From SURF-58 sp041305085 (GTDB lineage: Archaea; Nanobdellota; Nanobdellia; Woesearchaeales; UBA9642): a stretch of 8,991 nucleotides of DNA. Positions within the stretch are counted from its first letter, which is position 1. Every line of letters starts with the position of its first letter. Below, one piece after another: positions 1 through 4,860 of the stretch. The stretch covers positions 1 to 8,991 of the forward strand of contig JBFYMA010000040.1 in the NCBI GenBank assembly GCA_041305085.1. The letters are read 5' to 3'. The notes below the pieces were generated by a model. The model was not told where the DNA came from, did no database searches, and saw only the letters and a program-made list of their open reading frames with translations. A program made the position numbers and the translations under genes.

Positions 1-165
1 GGGTTGGCCCCCTCGGGGATGGTCTTGCTGCACCAAAATATAGCATGAGGCGAGCCAGGCAACACAGAAAACTTTGTTTTCTTAGTGGCGTTCGCTACGC
101 TCAGCACACAAAGCGACCAAAGGGAGACTCCGGATGGAGCCGGTTGAAGGGTTTAATGACATAGT
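1..165. other. GC-rich non-coding island, possible structured RNA (unidentified)
   Basis: This segment is about 54% G+C by hand count, against roughly 32-40% in nearby coding DNA, and the composition falls sharply after about 165. It can form several hairpins: CCCC 8-11 with GGGG 15-18; CTTTGT 72-77 with ACAAAG 108-113, enclosing GGCGT/ACGC-type pairing around the loop at 92-96; and CTCC 128-131 with GGAG 136-139. A high-GC patch in an AT-rich archaeal genome is a common sign of a stable RNA. It does not match tRNA, 5S rRNA, SRP RNA or RNase P RNA signatures that I can recognise, the strand is undetermined, and it may begin before the window. One plus frame is open from 3 to 164, but it uses Arg codons (CGA, CGC, CGG) unlike its neighbours and resembles no family I know. 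Confidence 0.35.
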
Positions 166-177
166 CAAAGACATAAA

Positions 178-336
178 CTAATTGCGTCTCTTGGCTAAAT
201 CCTTAATTGTTTTATCAATCTTTTTTTTAGCCATGTCCAAAAAGTTTACTTTTTTTGGAGTTTCTTCATTTTCTTCTGCCAGTCGTATGCAGTCTTTTAC
301 AAGTTTTATGTTTTGGTCAAATATAGAGTCTAACAT
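178..336 (-). CDS. Small hypothetical protein, 52 aa
   Basis: This short ORF lies directly downstream of the RNase P p30 gene on the same strand, 40 bp after its stop. It begins at ATG 336 and ends at TAG 178; an in-frame TAG lies about ten codons upstream, so the start is well bounded. The product begins MLDSIFDQNIKLVKDCIRLA and is strongly charged, with Lys/Glu/Asp-rich helical stretches and a basic C-terminus (KDLAKRRN). It has no signal peptide, membrane segment or recognised motif. Codon choice (AAA, ATA, GAA, AGA) fits the real genes here. The position suggests co-transcription with p30, but no clear Shine-Dalgarno sequence is visible. I do not recognise a family. It could also be a chance ORF, though amphipathic helical composition argues for coding. 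Confidence 0.5.
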   Translation of the reverse strand: MLDSIFDQNIKLVKDCIRLAEENEETPKKVNFLDMAKKKIDKTIKDLAKRRN

Positions 337-376
337 AATAATATTTTCAGAAAATAACTATAAAAACTTTTCTGTT

Positions 377-970
377 CTAGAGAAGCTCCCGCTTCATTGC
401 CTTAAGATCTTGCGCTGTTTTGAGTTCTGTTGGCTGAGATGCAAGACTGCATATCTCAAAGCAGACTTTGTACTTTTTGAGTATTCTTGCATTCTGCATC
501 CATCTTCCGAGAACCAATTGTTTCTTTGAGCTGTTGAGGAGTTCAGAAAAGTCAAATATTATTGTTTTGTTTTTCTGTTTTGCAATTTTTGCCAGAATCT
601 GGTCTATTCCTGAATTCCTGTAGTGGGTGTGGTCTTTTGGGTAATCTGTATCTGGAACTATAAGTTTTACCTGCTTGCTTTCAAACGCCTGCCTTGAGCC
701 TCTAGCCATTATAATCTCGTATTCTTTTTCAAGCTTTGGGATTCTGGAAAAATCTTTTTGCTCAACAAAAAGTGCTGAAATAATTTTTATGCTGTTTTTT
801 TTCTTTTTTTGATGCTTTTCTGTTTTTTTCAGCACTGCTTCCGGCTCCGGGTTCAGATTTTTGGCTTCTTCTTTTTTCAATCCCAGAACAATCAGCTCAT
901 TAAAGCCGTTTTCTGCTGCTGTATTTGCAAGCTCAACTAAGTTGCCTGCTTTGTACACTATGTCAAACAT
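377..970 (-). CDS. rnp3: Ribonuclease P protein component 3 (Rpp30/p30 family)
   Basis: Archaeal/eukaryotic RNase P p30 subunit, 197 aa, close to the family's usual size. RNase P removes 5' leaders from precursor tRNAs; p30 pairs with Pop5 and supports the specificity and catalytic function of the RNA subunit. Family landmarks lie in the C-terminal half: HYRNSGIDQILAKIA (about 116-130), FDFSELL (139-145) and LGRWMQNARILKKYKV (154-169), followed by a xxSLASQPxELKxxxDL-type segment. The N-terminal start MFDIVYKAGN fits the first strand of a TIM-barrel-like PHP fold. A Lys-rich insert (about 48-62, EKHQKKKK) looks like an exposed basic loop. ATG 970 is chosen because a TATA-like TTTAATAAAA lies about 25 nt upstream with no ribosome-binding site, consistent with a leaderless mRNA. 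The 52-aa ORF follows it. Confidence 0.93.
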   Translation of the reverse strand: MFDIVYKAGNLVELANTAAENGFNELIVLGLKKEEAKNLNPEPEAVLKKTEKHQKKKKNSIKIISALFVEQKDFSRIPKLEKEYEIIMARGSRQAFESKQVKLIVPDTDYPKDHTHYRNSGIDQILAKIAKQKNKTIIFDFSELLNSSKKQLVLGRWMQNARILKKYKVCFEICSLASQPTELKTAQDLKAMKRELL

Positions 971-990
971 GGATGTTGTTAATCTGGCTG

Positions 991-1000
991 TTTTATTAAA
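991..1000 (-). promoter_or_regulatory. TATA box for rnp3
   Basis: On the minus strand this reads TTTAATAAAA. Its centre is about 25 nt upstream of ATG 970, the spacing expected for archaeal initiation at or next to the start codon (leaderless). No Shine-Dalgarno sequence lies between. Confidence 0.55.
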
Positions 1001-1048
1001 GGTTTTGCAATAAAATTTATTTTCTATATAGAAACATTATTTTTGGGA

Positions 1049-1059
1049 AAATATAAAAA
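1049..1059 (+). promoter_or_regulatory. TATA box for the pseudouridine synthase gene
   Basis: AAATATAAAAA, centred near 1054, preceded by a purine-rich GGGAA that could act as a BRE. Predicted initiation near 1081 leaves a leader of about 24 nt. The AGGAG at 1074-1078 lies upstream of or at the predicted start site and too far from ATG 1105, so it probably is not the functional ribosome-binding site. Confidence 0.5.
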
Positions 1060-1104
1060 CAAAAGAAAAAAACAGGAGAAAGAATAGCAATAAAATATTT
1101 GAAA

Positions 1105-1782
1105 ATGGAAAAGCAAAGAGTCCAAAAAATAATATCCAACTCAGGATTTTGCAGCCGAAGGCAGGCAGAAGACCTTATAAGAGAAGGCTTTGTGAAAGTC
1201 AACGGAAAAACTTCTCAGATTGGAGATTCTGCACTGGAGACGGACAAAATCACCATAAACAACAAGCCTTTGAAAAAAGAGTCCAGCGTTTACATCATGC
1301 TCAACAAGCCTGCAGGGTATGAATGTACACTGGCAGACAAAAAGAAAAATATTCTCCAGCTAATCAATACAAGCCAAAGGGTTTATCCTATTGGCAGGCT
1401 TGACAAGTACACCAGGGGCCTGCTCTTGCTCACAAACGACGGGGATTTTGCAAATTCTGTAATGCACCCGAGCAAAAAGATTGACAAGACATACATTGCA
1501 AAGCTGGACAAAAACCTCAAGGAAAAAGACCTTGAAAAGCTCAACAAAGGAGTCAGGCTGGTGGATGGCAAAGTTTTTCCAAAAGCAGGCATGGTAACCA
1601 GAAACGTTGCAAGGATAACAATCCATGAAGGAAAAAAGCACATAATAAAGAGAATAATGTACAAGATAGGCTATTTTGTCAAAGACCTCCAGAGGACACA
1701 GATAGGCGGGCTAAAGCTGGATGTCAAAGAAGGCAAATGGCGCTTTCTGAATGAAAAAGACAGAAAAAGAATTTTTCTATAG
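1105..1782 (+). CDS. RsuA/RluB-family pseudouridine synthase (S4 domain)
   Basis: 225-aa rRNA pseudouridine synthase that isomerises a specific uridine in ribosomal RNA. The N-terminus (residues 2-50) is an S4 RNA-binding domain: MEKQRVQKIISNSGFCSRRQ with a VKVNGK hairpin. The catalytic domain carries GRLDKYTRGLLLLTNDGD (97-114), in which D100 is the nucleophile, plus KTYIAKL (128-134; family Tyr 130) and EGKKHIIKRI with RTQIGGLKL near the end. The motif set is the small-subunit type of RsuA/RluB/RluE/RluF; the target site cannot be assigned. ATG 1105 is preferred over in-frame TTG 1099 because it sits at the natural start of the S4 domain; a 5' extension with a rare ATA at 1084 behind AGGAG seems unlikely. 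The family is typically bacterial, so acquisition by transfer is plausible. Its stop overlaps that of the convergent hypothetical gene. Confidence 0.92.
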   Translation: MEKQRVQKIISNSGFCSRRQAEDLIREGFVKVNGKTSQIGDSALETDKITINNKPLKKESSVYIMLNKPAGYECTLADKKKNILQLINTSQRVYPIGRLDKYTRGLLLLTNDGDFANSVMHPSKKIDKTYIAKLDKNLKEKDLEKLNKGVRLVDGKVFPKAGMVTRNVARITIHEGKKHIIKRIMYKIGYFVKDLQRTQIGGLKLDVKEGKWRFLNEKDRKRIFL

Positions 1783-2199
1783 TTCATATTTTTTCTGCAA
1801 ATAGTCAATAACTTTGTCTAATGTTTGGTTTATATAGTCTATTTCCTGCTTTGTTGTCCAAATAATATTAGTATCTGTACAATTCCATCTAAAATCAAAA
1901 AAATCTGACACTTCATTAACCAGTTCTTCATCGTCAATTATTTTATAATCAATGCAAACACTCAACGATAAACCTATACTCCCAATAACATTTGCCCTGC
2001 ATTTCATTTTTGGGTAGGACGGGTGCTTGTCCTTGGCAACAAGCCTCAGAAGATAATAATCTGGGTGCTTCTCAGAAACACCAGGTTCAGGAATATCATC
2101 TGAATAGTTGAATCTCAGGTCTTTGAAACGCTTAAGATAAAACTCTGGCAAAGAGTTATTTATTATTGCTGAATGAAATTCTCGTTCATAGTCACTCAA
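1777..2199 (-). CDS. Hypothetical protein, 5'-disrupted by an 11-bp duplication
   Basis: The intact frame starts at TTG 2199 and gives 140 aa beginning MSDYEREFHS. The protein is acidic at its N-terminus, has a central segment KMKCRANVIGSIGLSLSVCIDYKI, and ends with a helical DYINQTLDKVIDYLQKKYEL. It has no predicted signal peptide or convincing membrane helix, and I recognise no family. TTG 2199 is the only in-frame start after an upstream TGA. If one copy of the adjacent 11-bp duplication is removed, the frame continues to ATG 2261 and adds 17 residues (MIFNPEASKQILESDSN), making 157 aa. ATG 2261 sits 27 nt from a perfect TATA box, so it is very probably the original start. The present TTG overlaps the TGA of the truncated leader peptide as TTGA, so translational coupling could still allow expression. 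It may be a live gene, a decaying one, or a sequencing error. Confidence 0.7.
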   Translation of the reverse strand: MSDYEREFHSAIINNSLPEFYLKRFKDLRFNYSDDIPEPGVSEKHPDYYLLRLVAKDKHPSYPKMKCRANVIGSIGLSLSVCIDYKIIDDEELVNEVSDFFDFRWNCTDTNIIWTTKQEIDYINQTLDKVIDYLQKKYEL

Positions 2200-2213
2200 G
2201 TTTCACTCAAGTT
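2192..2213. repeat. 11-bp perfect tandem duplication
   Basis: TCACTCAAGTT occurs twice head to tail (2192-2202 and 2203-2213). Eleven is not a multiple of three, so the duplication shifts the reading frame of the minus-strand hypothetical gene and creates a TGA. Slipped-strand copying is a plausible origin, and reversal would restore the gene. Confidence 0.95.
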
Positions 2214-2261
2214 TGAATCTGATTCCAGGATTTGCTTTGATGCTTCAGGGTTAAATATCAT
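2196..2261 (-). pseudogene. Detached 5' end of the hypothetical gene (21-codon leader ORF)
   Basis: ATG 2261 opens a 21-codon ORF, MIFNPEASKQILESDSNLSE then T, ending at TGA 2198-2196. The first 19 residues join the downstream frame (LSDYEREFH) when one copy of the 11-bp repeat is deleted. The ORF's TGA overlaps the TTG start of the downstream frame as TTGA. The promoter belongs to this start, not to the TTG. The simplest inference is that this is the severed N-terminus of the 1777-2199 gene. Confidence 0.65.
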
Positions 2262-2284
2262 CAATGCTCAGAAAACAAACATAG

Positions 2285-2292
2285 TTTATAAA
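2285..2292 (-). promoter_or_regulatory. TATA box for the hypothetical gene
   Basis: Perfect palindromic TTTATAAA, centred 27 nt upstream of ATG 2261 on the minus strand, with purine-rich CAGGGCAA in the BRE position. It predicts a leaderless transcript starting at ATG 2261, which supports that codon as the original start. Confidence 0.65.
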
Positions 2293-2330
2293 TTGCCCTG
2301 TGGCGGATTTATTAAAGCTTATAAAGCGAT

Positions 2331-2342
2331 AAATATATAAAT
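2331..2342 (+). promoter_or_regulatory. TATA box for the KaiC-like gene
   Basis: AAATATATAAAT is centred about 28 nt upstream of ATG 2365, which supports a leaderless start there. A second element, CTTATAAAG (2318-2326), lies 22 nt before in-frame TTG 2344 and is a weaker alternative. It shares the divergent intergenic region with the hypothetical gene's promoter. Confidence 0.55.
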
Positions 2343-2364
2343 ATTGCCAGCAAAGGTCCTAAGC

Positions 2365-3120
2365 ATGAAGAGGGTGAGGACAGGCATTAAGGGATTTGAT
2401 GAATTAATACAAGGAGGAATTCCTCAAGGATTTTCTTTGCTGGTCTGCGGAACTCCTGGAACAGGAAAAACAATCATGGCATTGGAGTACCTGTACAGGG
2501 GAGCGCTGGAAGGAGAAAACGGATTGTATGTAACCATTGAGGAGCCTGCAGACAGACTCAGGGATCAGGCAGAGCAGTTTGGCTTTAACTATGCTGCATT
2601 TGAGCGGCAGGGAAAGCTAGCCTTCTTAAAGCTGCCAATAGATATCCATTCCTATGACATTGTAAGAACCATAAGGGCTGCTGTACAAAAAACAAAAGCC
2701 AAAAGGCTTGTGATTGACAGCCTATCAATATTAGATATAAATGCAGGCATGTACAGCATTCCTGTAAAGATTCTTCCTGAAAAAGACCGCTTCTATGCAA
2801 ACGACATGATGCAGTTAAGAGATACAAAAGGAGATATGGGAAAGCAGTTTGTCTATCTCTTCATAAACAGGGTTGCAGAGCTTGGCACAACAAACCTTTT
2901 TATTACAGACTCTATGCAAACTGATTCAGACTACCTCACAAGGGATACTGTTTCAGAGTTTGTATGCGATGGAGTCATAAAACTGCAGATAAAAGAGGTA
3001 GGAAACAAGATACTCAGGACTCTTGAAGTGAAAAAGATGCGCAATACTGCAATGAAATCTGGATTAAGAACCATGGAGTTCAAAAAGAGCGGAGTAGAGA
3101 TTACTGAGTTTAATTTCTGA
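2365..3120 (+). CDS. KaiC/RAD55-like RecA-superfamily ATPase
   Basis: 251-aa single-domain ATPase of the KaiC/GvpD/RAD55 group, abundant in archaea and usually without a defined role; members are implicated in signalling or regulation, and some act with DNA-repair recombinases. The N-terminus has the family opening RVRTGIKGFDELIQGGIP (residues 3-20), then Walker A GTPGTGKT (29-36). YVTIEEP (55-61) carries the paired glutamates E59-E60 that activate water in KaiC, and Walker B is RLVID (114-118). The C-terminal part, with strands around VIKLQIKEVGNKILRTLEVKKMR, completes the RecA fold. One copy only is present, against two in cyanobacterial KaiC. ATG 2365 is preferred because the family normally begins just before the TGIxGxDEL motif and the TATA box is correctly placed; TTG 2344 would add seven residues. 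It is cytoplasmic and probably monocistronic. Confidence 0.9.
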   Translation: MKRVRTGIKGFDELIQGGIPQGFSLLVCGTPGTGKTIMALEYLYRGALEGENGLYVTIEEPADRLRDQAEQFGFNYAAFERQGKLAFLKLPIDIHSYDIVRTIRAAVQKTKAKRLVIDSLSILDINAGMYSIPVKILPEKDRFYANDMMQLRDTKGDMGKQFVYLFINRVAELGTTNLFITDSMQTDSDYLTRDTVSEFVCDGVIKLQIKEVGNKILRTLEVKKMRNTAMKSGLRTMEFKKSGVEITEFNF

Positions 3121-3141
3121 AGAATTTTAATCTTATAACTA

Positions 3142-3154
3142 TTTCTTCTTTTTT
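3142..3154 (+). terminator. T-rich terminator after the KaiC-like gene
   Basis: TTTCTTCTTTTTT begins 21 nt after the stop codon. Archaeal RNA polymerase commonly terminates at such U-rich tracts without a hairpin. It falls in the 33-bp gap between convergent genes. Confidence 0.45.
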
Positions 3155-3840
3155 CACATCCTGAACAAATAATCAGAATCCATCTCAAGGGGCTCTTCAA
3201 CCAAAAATATTTCTCCGTATTCTACACCTATAAATGCCCCTGCAGTCTTTCTGTAGTGCTTCAGCCTTTCAAGAAGCTTTTCGTTTCCTTCCAACTGGCT
3301 TTTATGCTTTTTTGCCAGCTCTTCCCACTCCTTTTCATAAGGCGTAATATCTGCAACAAAGGTAGGCATCTTTGTTCTAGGAACCATATAATAGAGCAGC
3401 CTTTGGGCGTTGTGCGGCTCATAGTCCAAGTTTATTTTCTTGAACTTGGCAAATCTCAATGCGTGCCTTACAAGGGTTCCTGTTGCAGAATGGTCAGGAT
3501 GGCTTATGCCGTCCCTGTGAAAGGTCTTGTGCTCAAAATAAGGAGCAAAAACAATTTTTGGCTTGTGCTTCCTTATTATGTTGGCAATCTTCAGCCTGCT
3601 TGGGCCGTCGTCGTGGATGTGGCAGTCCTTGAAGTCCAGAATCTCTACTTCCGCACCCAGAAATGCTGCTGCATCCCTTACTTCTTTTTCCCGCTCCAAA
3701 GGAGTTCCTCTAGTGCCTATCTCGCCCTTTGAAAGCACAACAAGCACTGAGCTGAACTTTTTTGCAAGCTTTATCGCTGTTCCGCCCATCACAAACTCTA
3801 CATCATCAGGGTGTGCTCCTATGAACATAACATCTGCCAT
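3154..3840 (-). CDS. PIG-L/LmbE family de-N-acetylase
   Basis: 228-aa zinc-dependent deacetylase of the GlcNAc-PI de-N-acetylase (LmbE/BshB) superfamily. The family removes acetyl groups from N-acetylglucosamine-type sugars or conjugates; in archaea possible substrates include chitobiose and surface-glycan precursors, and none can be assigned here. AHPDDVE (9-15) supplies zinc ligands H10 and D13 and general base D12. HRDGISHPDHSATG (108-121) carries H114 and zinc ligand H117. The fold opens with MADVMFIGAHPDD, a Rossmann-like first strand, so ATG 3840 is chosen even though the frame stays open to 4008. There is no signal peptide, so it should be cytoplasmic. The C-terminal VEYGEIFLVEEP is typical of the family. 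The gene is divergent from TBP and convergent with the KaiC-like gene. No clear Shine-Dalgarno sequence or TATA box precedes it; the upstream DNA is T-rich. Confidence 0.9.
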   Translation of the reverse strand: MADVMFIGAHPDDVEFVMGGTAIKLAKKFSSVLVVLSKGEIGTRGTPLEREKEVRDAAAFLGAEVEILDFKDCHIHDDGPSRLKIANIIRKHKPKIVFAPYFEHKTFHRDGISHPDHSATGTLVRHALRFAKFKKINLDYEPHNAQRLLYYMVPRTKMPTFVADITPYEKEWEELAKKHKSQLEGNEKLLERLKHYRKTAGAFIGVEYGEIFLVEEPLEMDSDYLFRM

Positions 3841-3914
3841 AAAAAAAAGAAAAAGCATATTATTCAAAAAGTTTTTGAAGTATTTGTCAATAAAAAGTAA
3901 GCAGTTTCCTAAAC

Positions 3915-3937
3915 TAATACTTACAATGTAAGTATTA
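3915..3937. repeat. Perfect 10-bp inverted repeat, operator or hairpin candidate
   Basis: TAATACTTAC (3915-3924) and GTAAGTATTA (3928-3937) are exact reverse complements separated by AAT. The two-fold symmetry and roughly one-turn spacing of half-sites suit binding by a dimeric helix-turn-helix regulator. It lies 75 bp upstream of the deacetylase start. A cruciform or RNA hairpin is the alternative reading. Confidence 0.6.
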
Positions 3938-3963
3938 ATTTTCCAATTCTGCGCAGAAAAGCT

Positions 3964-4078
3964 CTGTAACAAGGCATTCCATAGGAAACAAAGGGGTTGA
4001 AAGAACATACAGGACTGCTAAAAAGCAATATTTCAAACCCTGAAAGGCTGTAAATGCCTTCTCCATAGGAAACAAAGG
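3964..4078. repeat. Two 31-bp composite repeats with complementary cores, nested hairpin
   Basis: Both units read CTGTAA, eight variable bases, then TCCATAGGAAACAAAGG: 3964-3994 and 4048-4078, 84 bp apart. The eight-base cores are CAAGGCAT and ATGCCTTC, so AAGGCAT (3971-3977) can pair with ATGCCTT (4054-4060). Inside that helix, GGGTTGAAA (3994-4002) can pair with TTTCAAACCC (4031-4040, one bulge), and TGCT (4016-4019) with AGCA (4024-4027). The constant flanks and complementary cores point to a folded RNA or a paired DNA-binding site. The function is unknown. Confidence 0.6.
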
Positions 4079-4119
4079 AGGCATATGCACAGCAAAAAAC
4101 ATGTTGCAAAACAAGAGTA

Positions 4120-4127
4120 TTTATAAA
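4120..4127 (+). promoter_or_regulatory. TATA box for the TBP gene
   Basis: Perfect TTTATAAA preceded by AGAGTA. Predicted initiation near 4150 gives a leader of about 39 nt that contains the Shine-Dalgarno sequence. Being palindromic, it could also direct transcription leftward across the 3964-4078 element. Confidence 0.5.
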
Positions 4128-4166
4128 TGAAAATTAATTCCCTATTTAAAAACCCTTTAAAAAGGA

Positions 4167-4174
4167 TTTATAAA
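4167..4174 (+). promoter_or_regulatory. Second TATA box inside the TBP leader, autoregulatory candidate
   Basis: Another perfect TTTATAAA abuts the Shine-Dalgarno sequence, downstream of the predicted start site. Initiation from it would fall near 4198, inside the coding region and without a nearby in-frame ATG, so it is poor as a productive promoter. TBP bound here could block elongating polymerase, giving negative feedback. An intermediate TATTTAAAAA (4143-4152) makes three TATA-like elements spaced about 23 bp apart. Confidence 0.4.
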
Positions 4175-4182
4175 GGAGGAGG
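4175..4182 (+). promoter_or_regulatory. Strong Shine-Dalgarno sequence deciding the TBP start
   Basis: GGAGGAGG, the best ribosome-binding site in the window. It is only 0-3 nt from ATG 4183 but 6-9 nt from in-frame ATG 4189, which favours 4189. TBP is therefore leadered, unlike most genes here. Confidence 0.65.
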
Positions 4183-4188
4183 ATGAAA

Positions 4189-4779
4189 ATGCCAAAAAAA
4201 GCCTCGAAAAAAAAAGCATCAAAGCCAAATGTGAATGATCTTCAAAAAAAAGATATACAGGTTGTAAATATAGTTGTCAGCACAGACCTCGGACATGATA
4301 TTCCGCTGGAAAAAATGGCTGCAACACTTTCAAACACAGAGTACAACCCTGAACAGTTTCCAGGGCTTGTGATAAGGATAAAGGATCCAAAGACTTCTGC
4401 ACTCATATTCAGCTCTGGCAAAGTTGTTTGCACAGGAGCAAGGAGCATTGCAAAAGTCGAGGAAAGCATTGAGAAAATAATTGAAAGCCTCAAAAAAATA
4501 GGCATAAAGATTACTATAAAGCCAAAAATCAACATCCAGAACGTTGTGGCAAGCGGAAGCATAGGCATGGATCTCAACCTGAACGTGCTGGCAATGAAGC
4601 TCTCAAACACAGAATACGAGCCAGAGCAGTTTCCAGGTCTGGTTTACAAGCTTATGGAAGCAAAGGCAACGTTTTTGCTGTTCAGCAACGGAAAAGTTGT
4701 GTGCACAGGCACAAAAAGCGAGACAGAAGTTGACAATGCCCTGGACGCACTCATAAAAAACCTAAAAAAAGTTCACTAA
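4189..4779 (+). CDS. tbp: TATA-box binding protein (TBP)
   Basis: 196-aa archaeal TBP, the general factor that recognises the TATA box, bends DNA and recruits TFB and RNA polymerase. Two direct repeats form the saddle: repeat 1 about 23-104 and repeat 2 about 112-192. Each has the SNTEYxPEQFPGL signature and FSxGKVVCTG. The four DNA-intercalating phenylalanines are present at F57, F74, F148 and F165. A basic N-terminal tail (PKKASKKKASKPNVNDLQKK) precedes the fold, and the C-terminus lacks the acidic tail seen in many euryarchaeal TBPs. The tail is encoded by runs of seven and nine A, a possible slippage site. ATG 4189 is preferred over ATG 4183 because of the Shine-Dalgarno spacing. MCM follows 81 bp downstream. 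Confidence 0.97.
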   Translation: MPKKASKKKASKPNVNDLQKKDIQVVNIVVSTDLGHDIPLEKMAATLSNTEYNPEQFPGLVIRIKDPKTSALIFSSGKVVCTGARSIAKVEESIEKIIESLKKIGIKITIKPKINIQNVVASGSIGMDLNLNVLAMKLSNTEYEPEQFPGLVYKLMEAKATFLLFSNGKVVCTGTKSETEVDNALDALIKNLKKVH

Positions 4780-4797
4780 ACTTTTTAAATTTCAAAG

Positions 4798-4813
4798 TTT
4801 TCCTTTTTTTTAT
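4798..4813 (+). terminator. T-rich tract after TBP
   Basis: Thymine-rich TTTTCCTTTTTTTTAT lies about 20 nt after the TBP stop and 48 nt before MCM. It could end most TBP transcripts. A TATA-like TTTTTAAATTT (4782-4792) overlaps this gap and could start a separate MCM transcript near 4815. Whether TBP and MCM are co-transcribed is therefore open. Confidence 0.4.
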
Positions 4814-4860
4814 TCTTCCAAAAAGGAGTTTTTGTAGGGTGAAACGAGGTAGATGCAAGA

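Larger units (their letters stand above)
3841..4188. other. Non-coding region between the deacetylase and TBP genes
   Basis: 348 bp without a convincing gene. It holds a 23-bp palindrome (3915-3937), a repeated 31-bp composite element with nested hairpin potential (3964-4078) and a series of TATA-like elements in front of TBP (4120-4174). A minus frame at 3921-4109 is open but gives a Cys/Phe-rich sequence that does not look like a protein. Confidence 0.6.

Noticed and set aside
3..167. Plus frame open at the left edge, ending at TAG 165-167
   Set aside because: Arg codons CGA, CGC and CGG are unlike the genes here, the sequence resembles no protein, and the segment is better explained as structured GC-rich DNA or RNA. 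It is kept only as an alternative.
82..174. 30-codon minus ORF after the stop of the 52-aa ORF, in the same frame
   Set aside because: Low-complexity product over the GC-rich island. A read-through reading has no support.
182..529. Plus-strand open frame of 115 codons
   Set aside because: It lies antisense to the p30 gene and the 52-codon ORF, and reads as a Phe/Ser/Cys-rich shadow with no domain character.
1074..1084. ATA start codon behind AGGAG for the pseudouridine synthase
   Set aside because: ATA initiation is very rare, the AGGAG probably lies outside the transcript, and the S4 domain begins naturally at ATG 1105.
3841..4008. N-terminal extension of the deacetylase to 4008
   Set aside because: The family begins directly before the AHPDD motif. 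The extension is Phe/Leu/Asn-rich and crosses the palindrome and repeat.
3921..4109. Minus ORF of 62 codons over the repeat pair
   Set aside because: The 84-bp repeat spacing is a multiple of three, so an FVSYG segment appears twice, but the Cys/Phe-rich product has no protein-like features and overlaps probable regulatory DNA.
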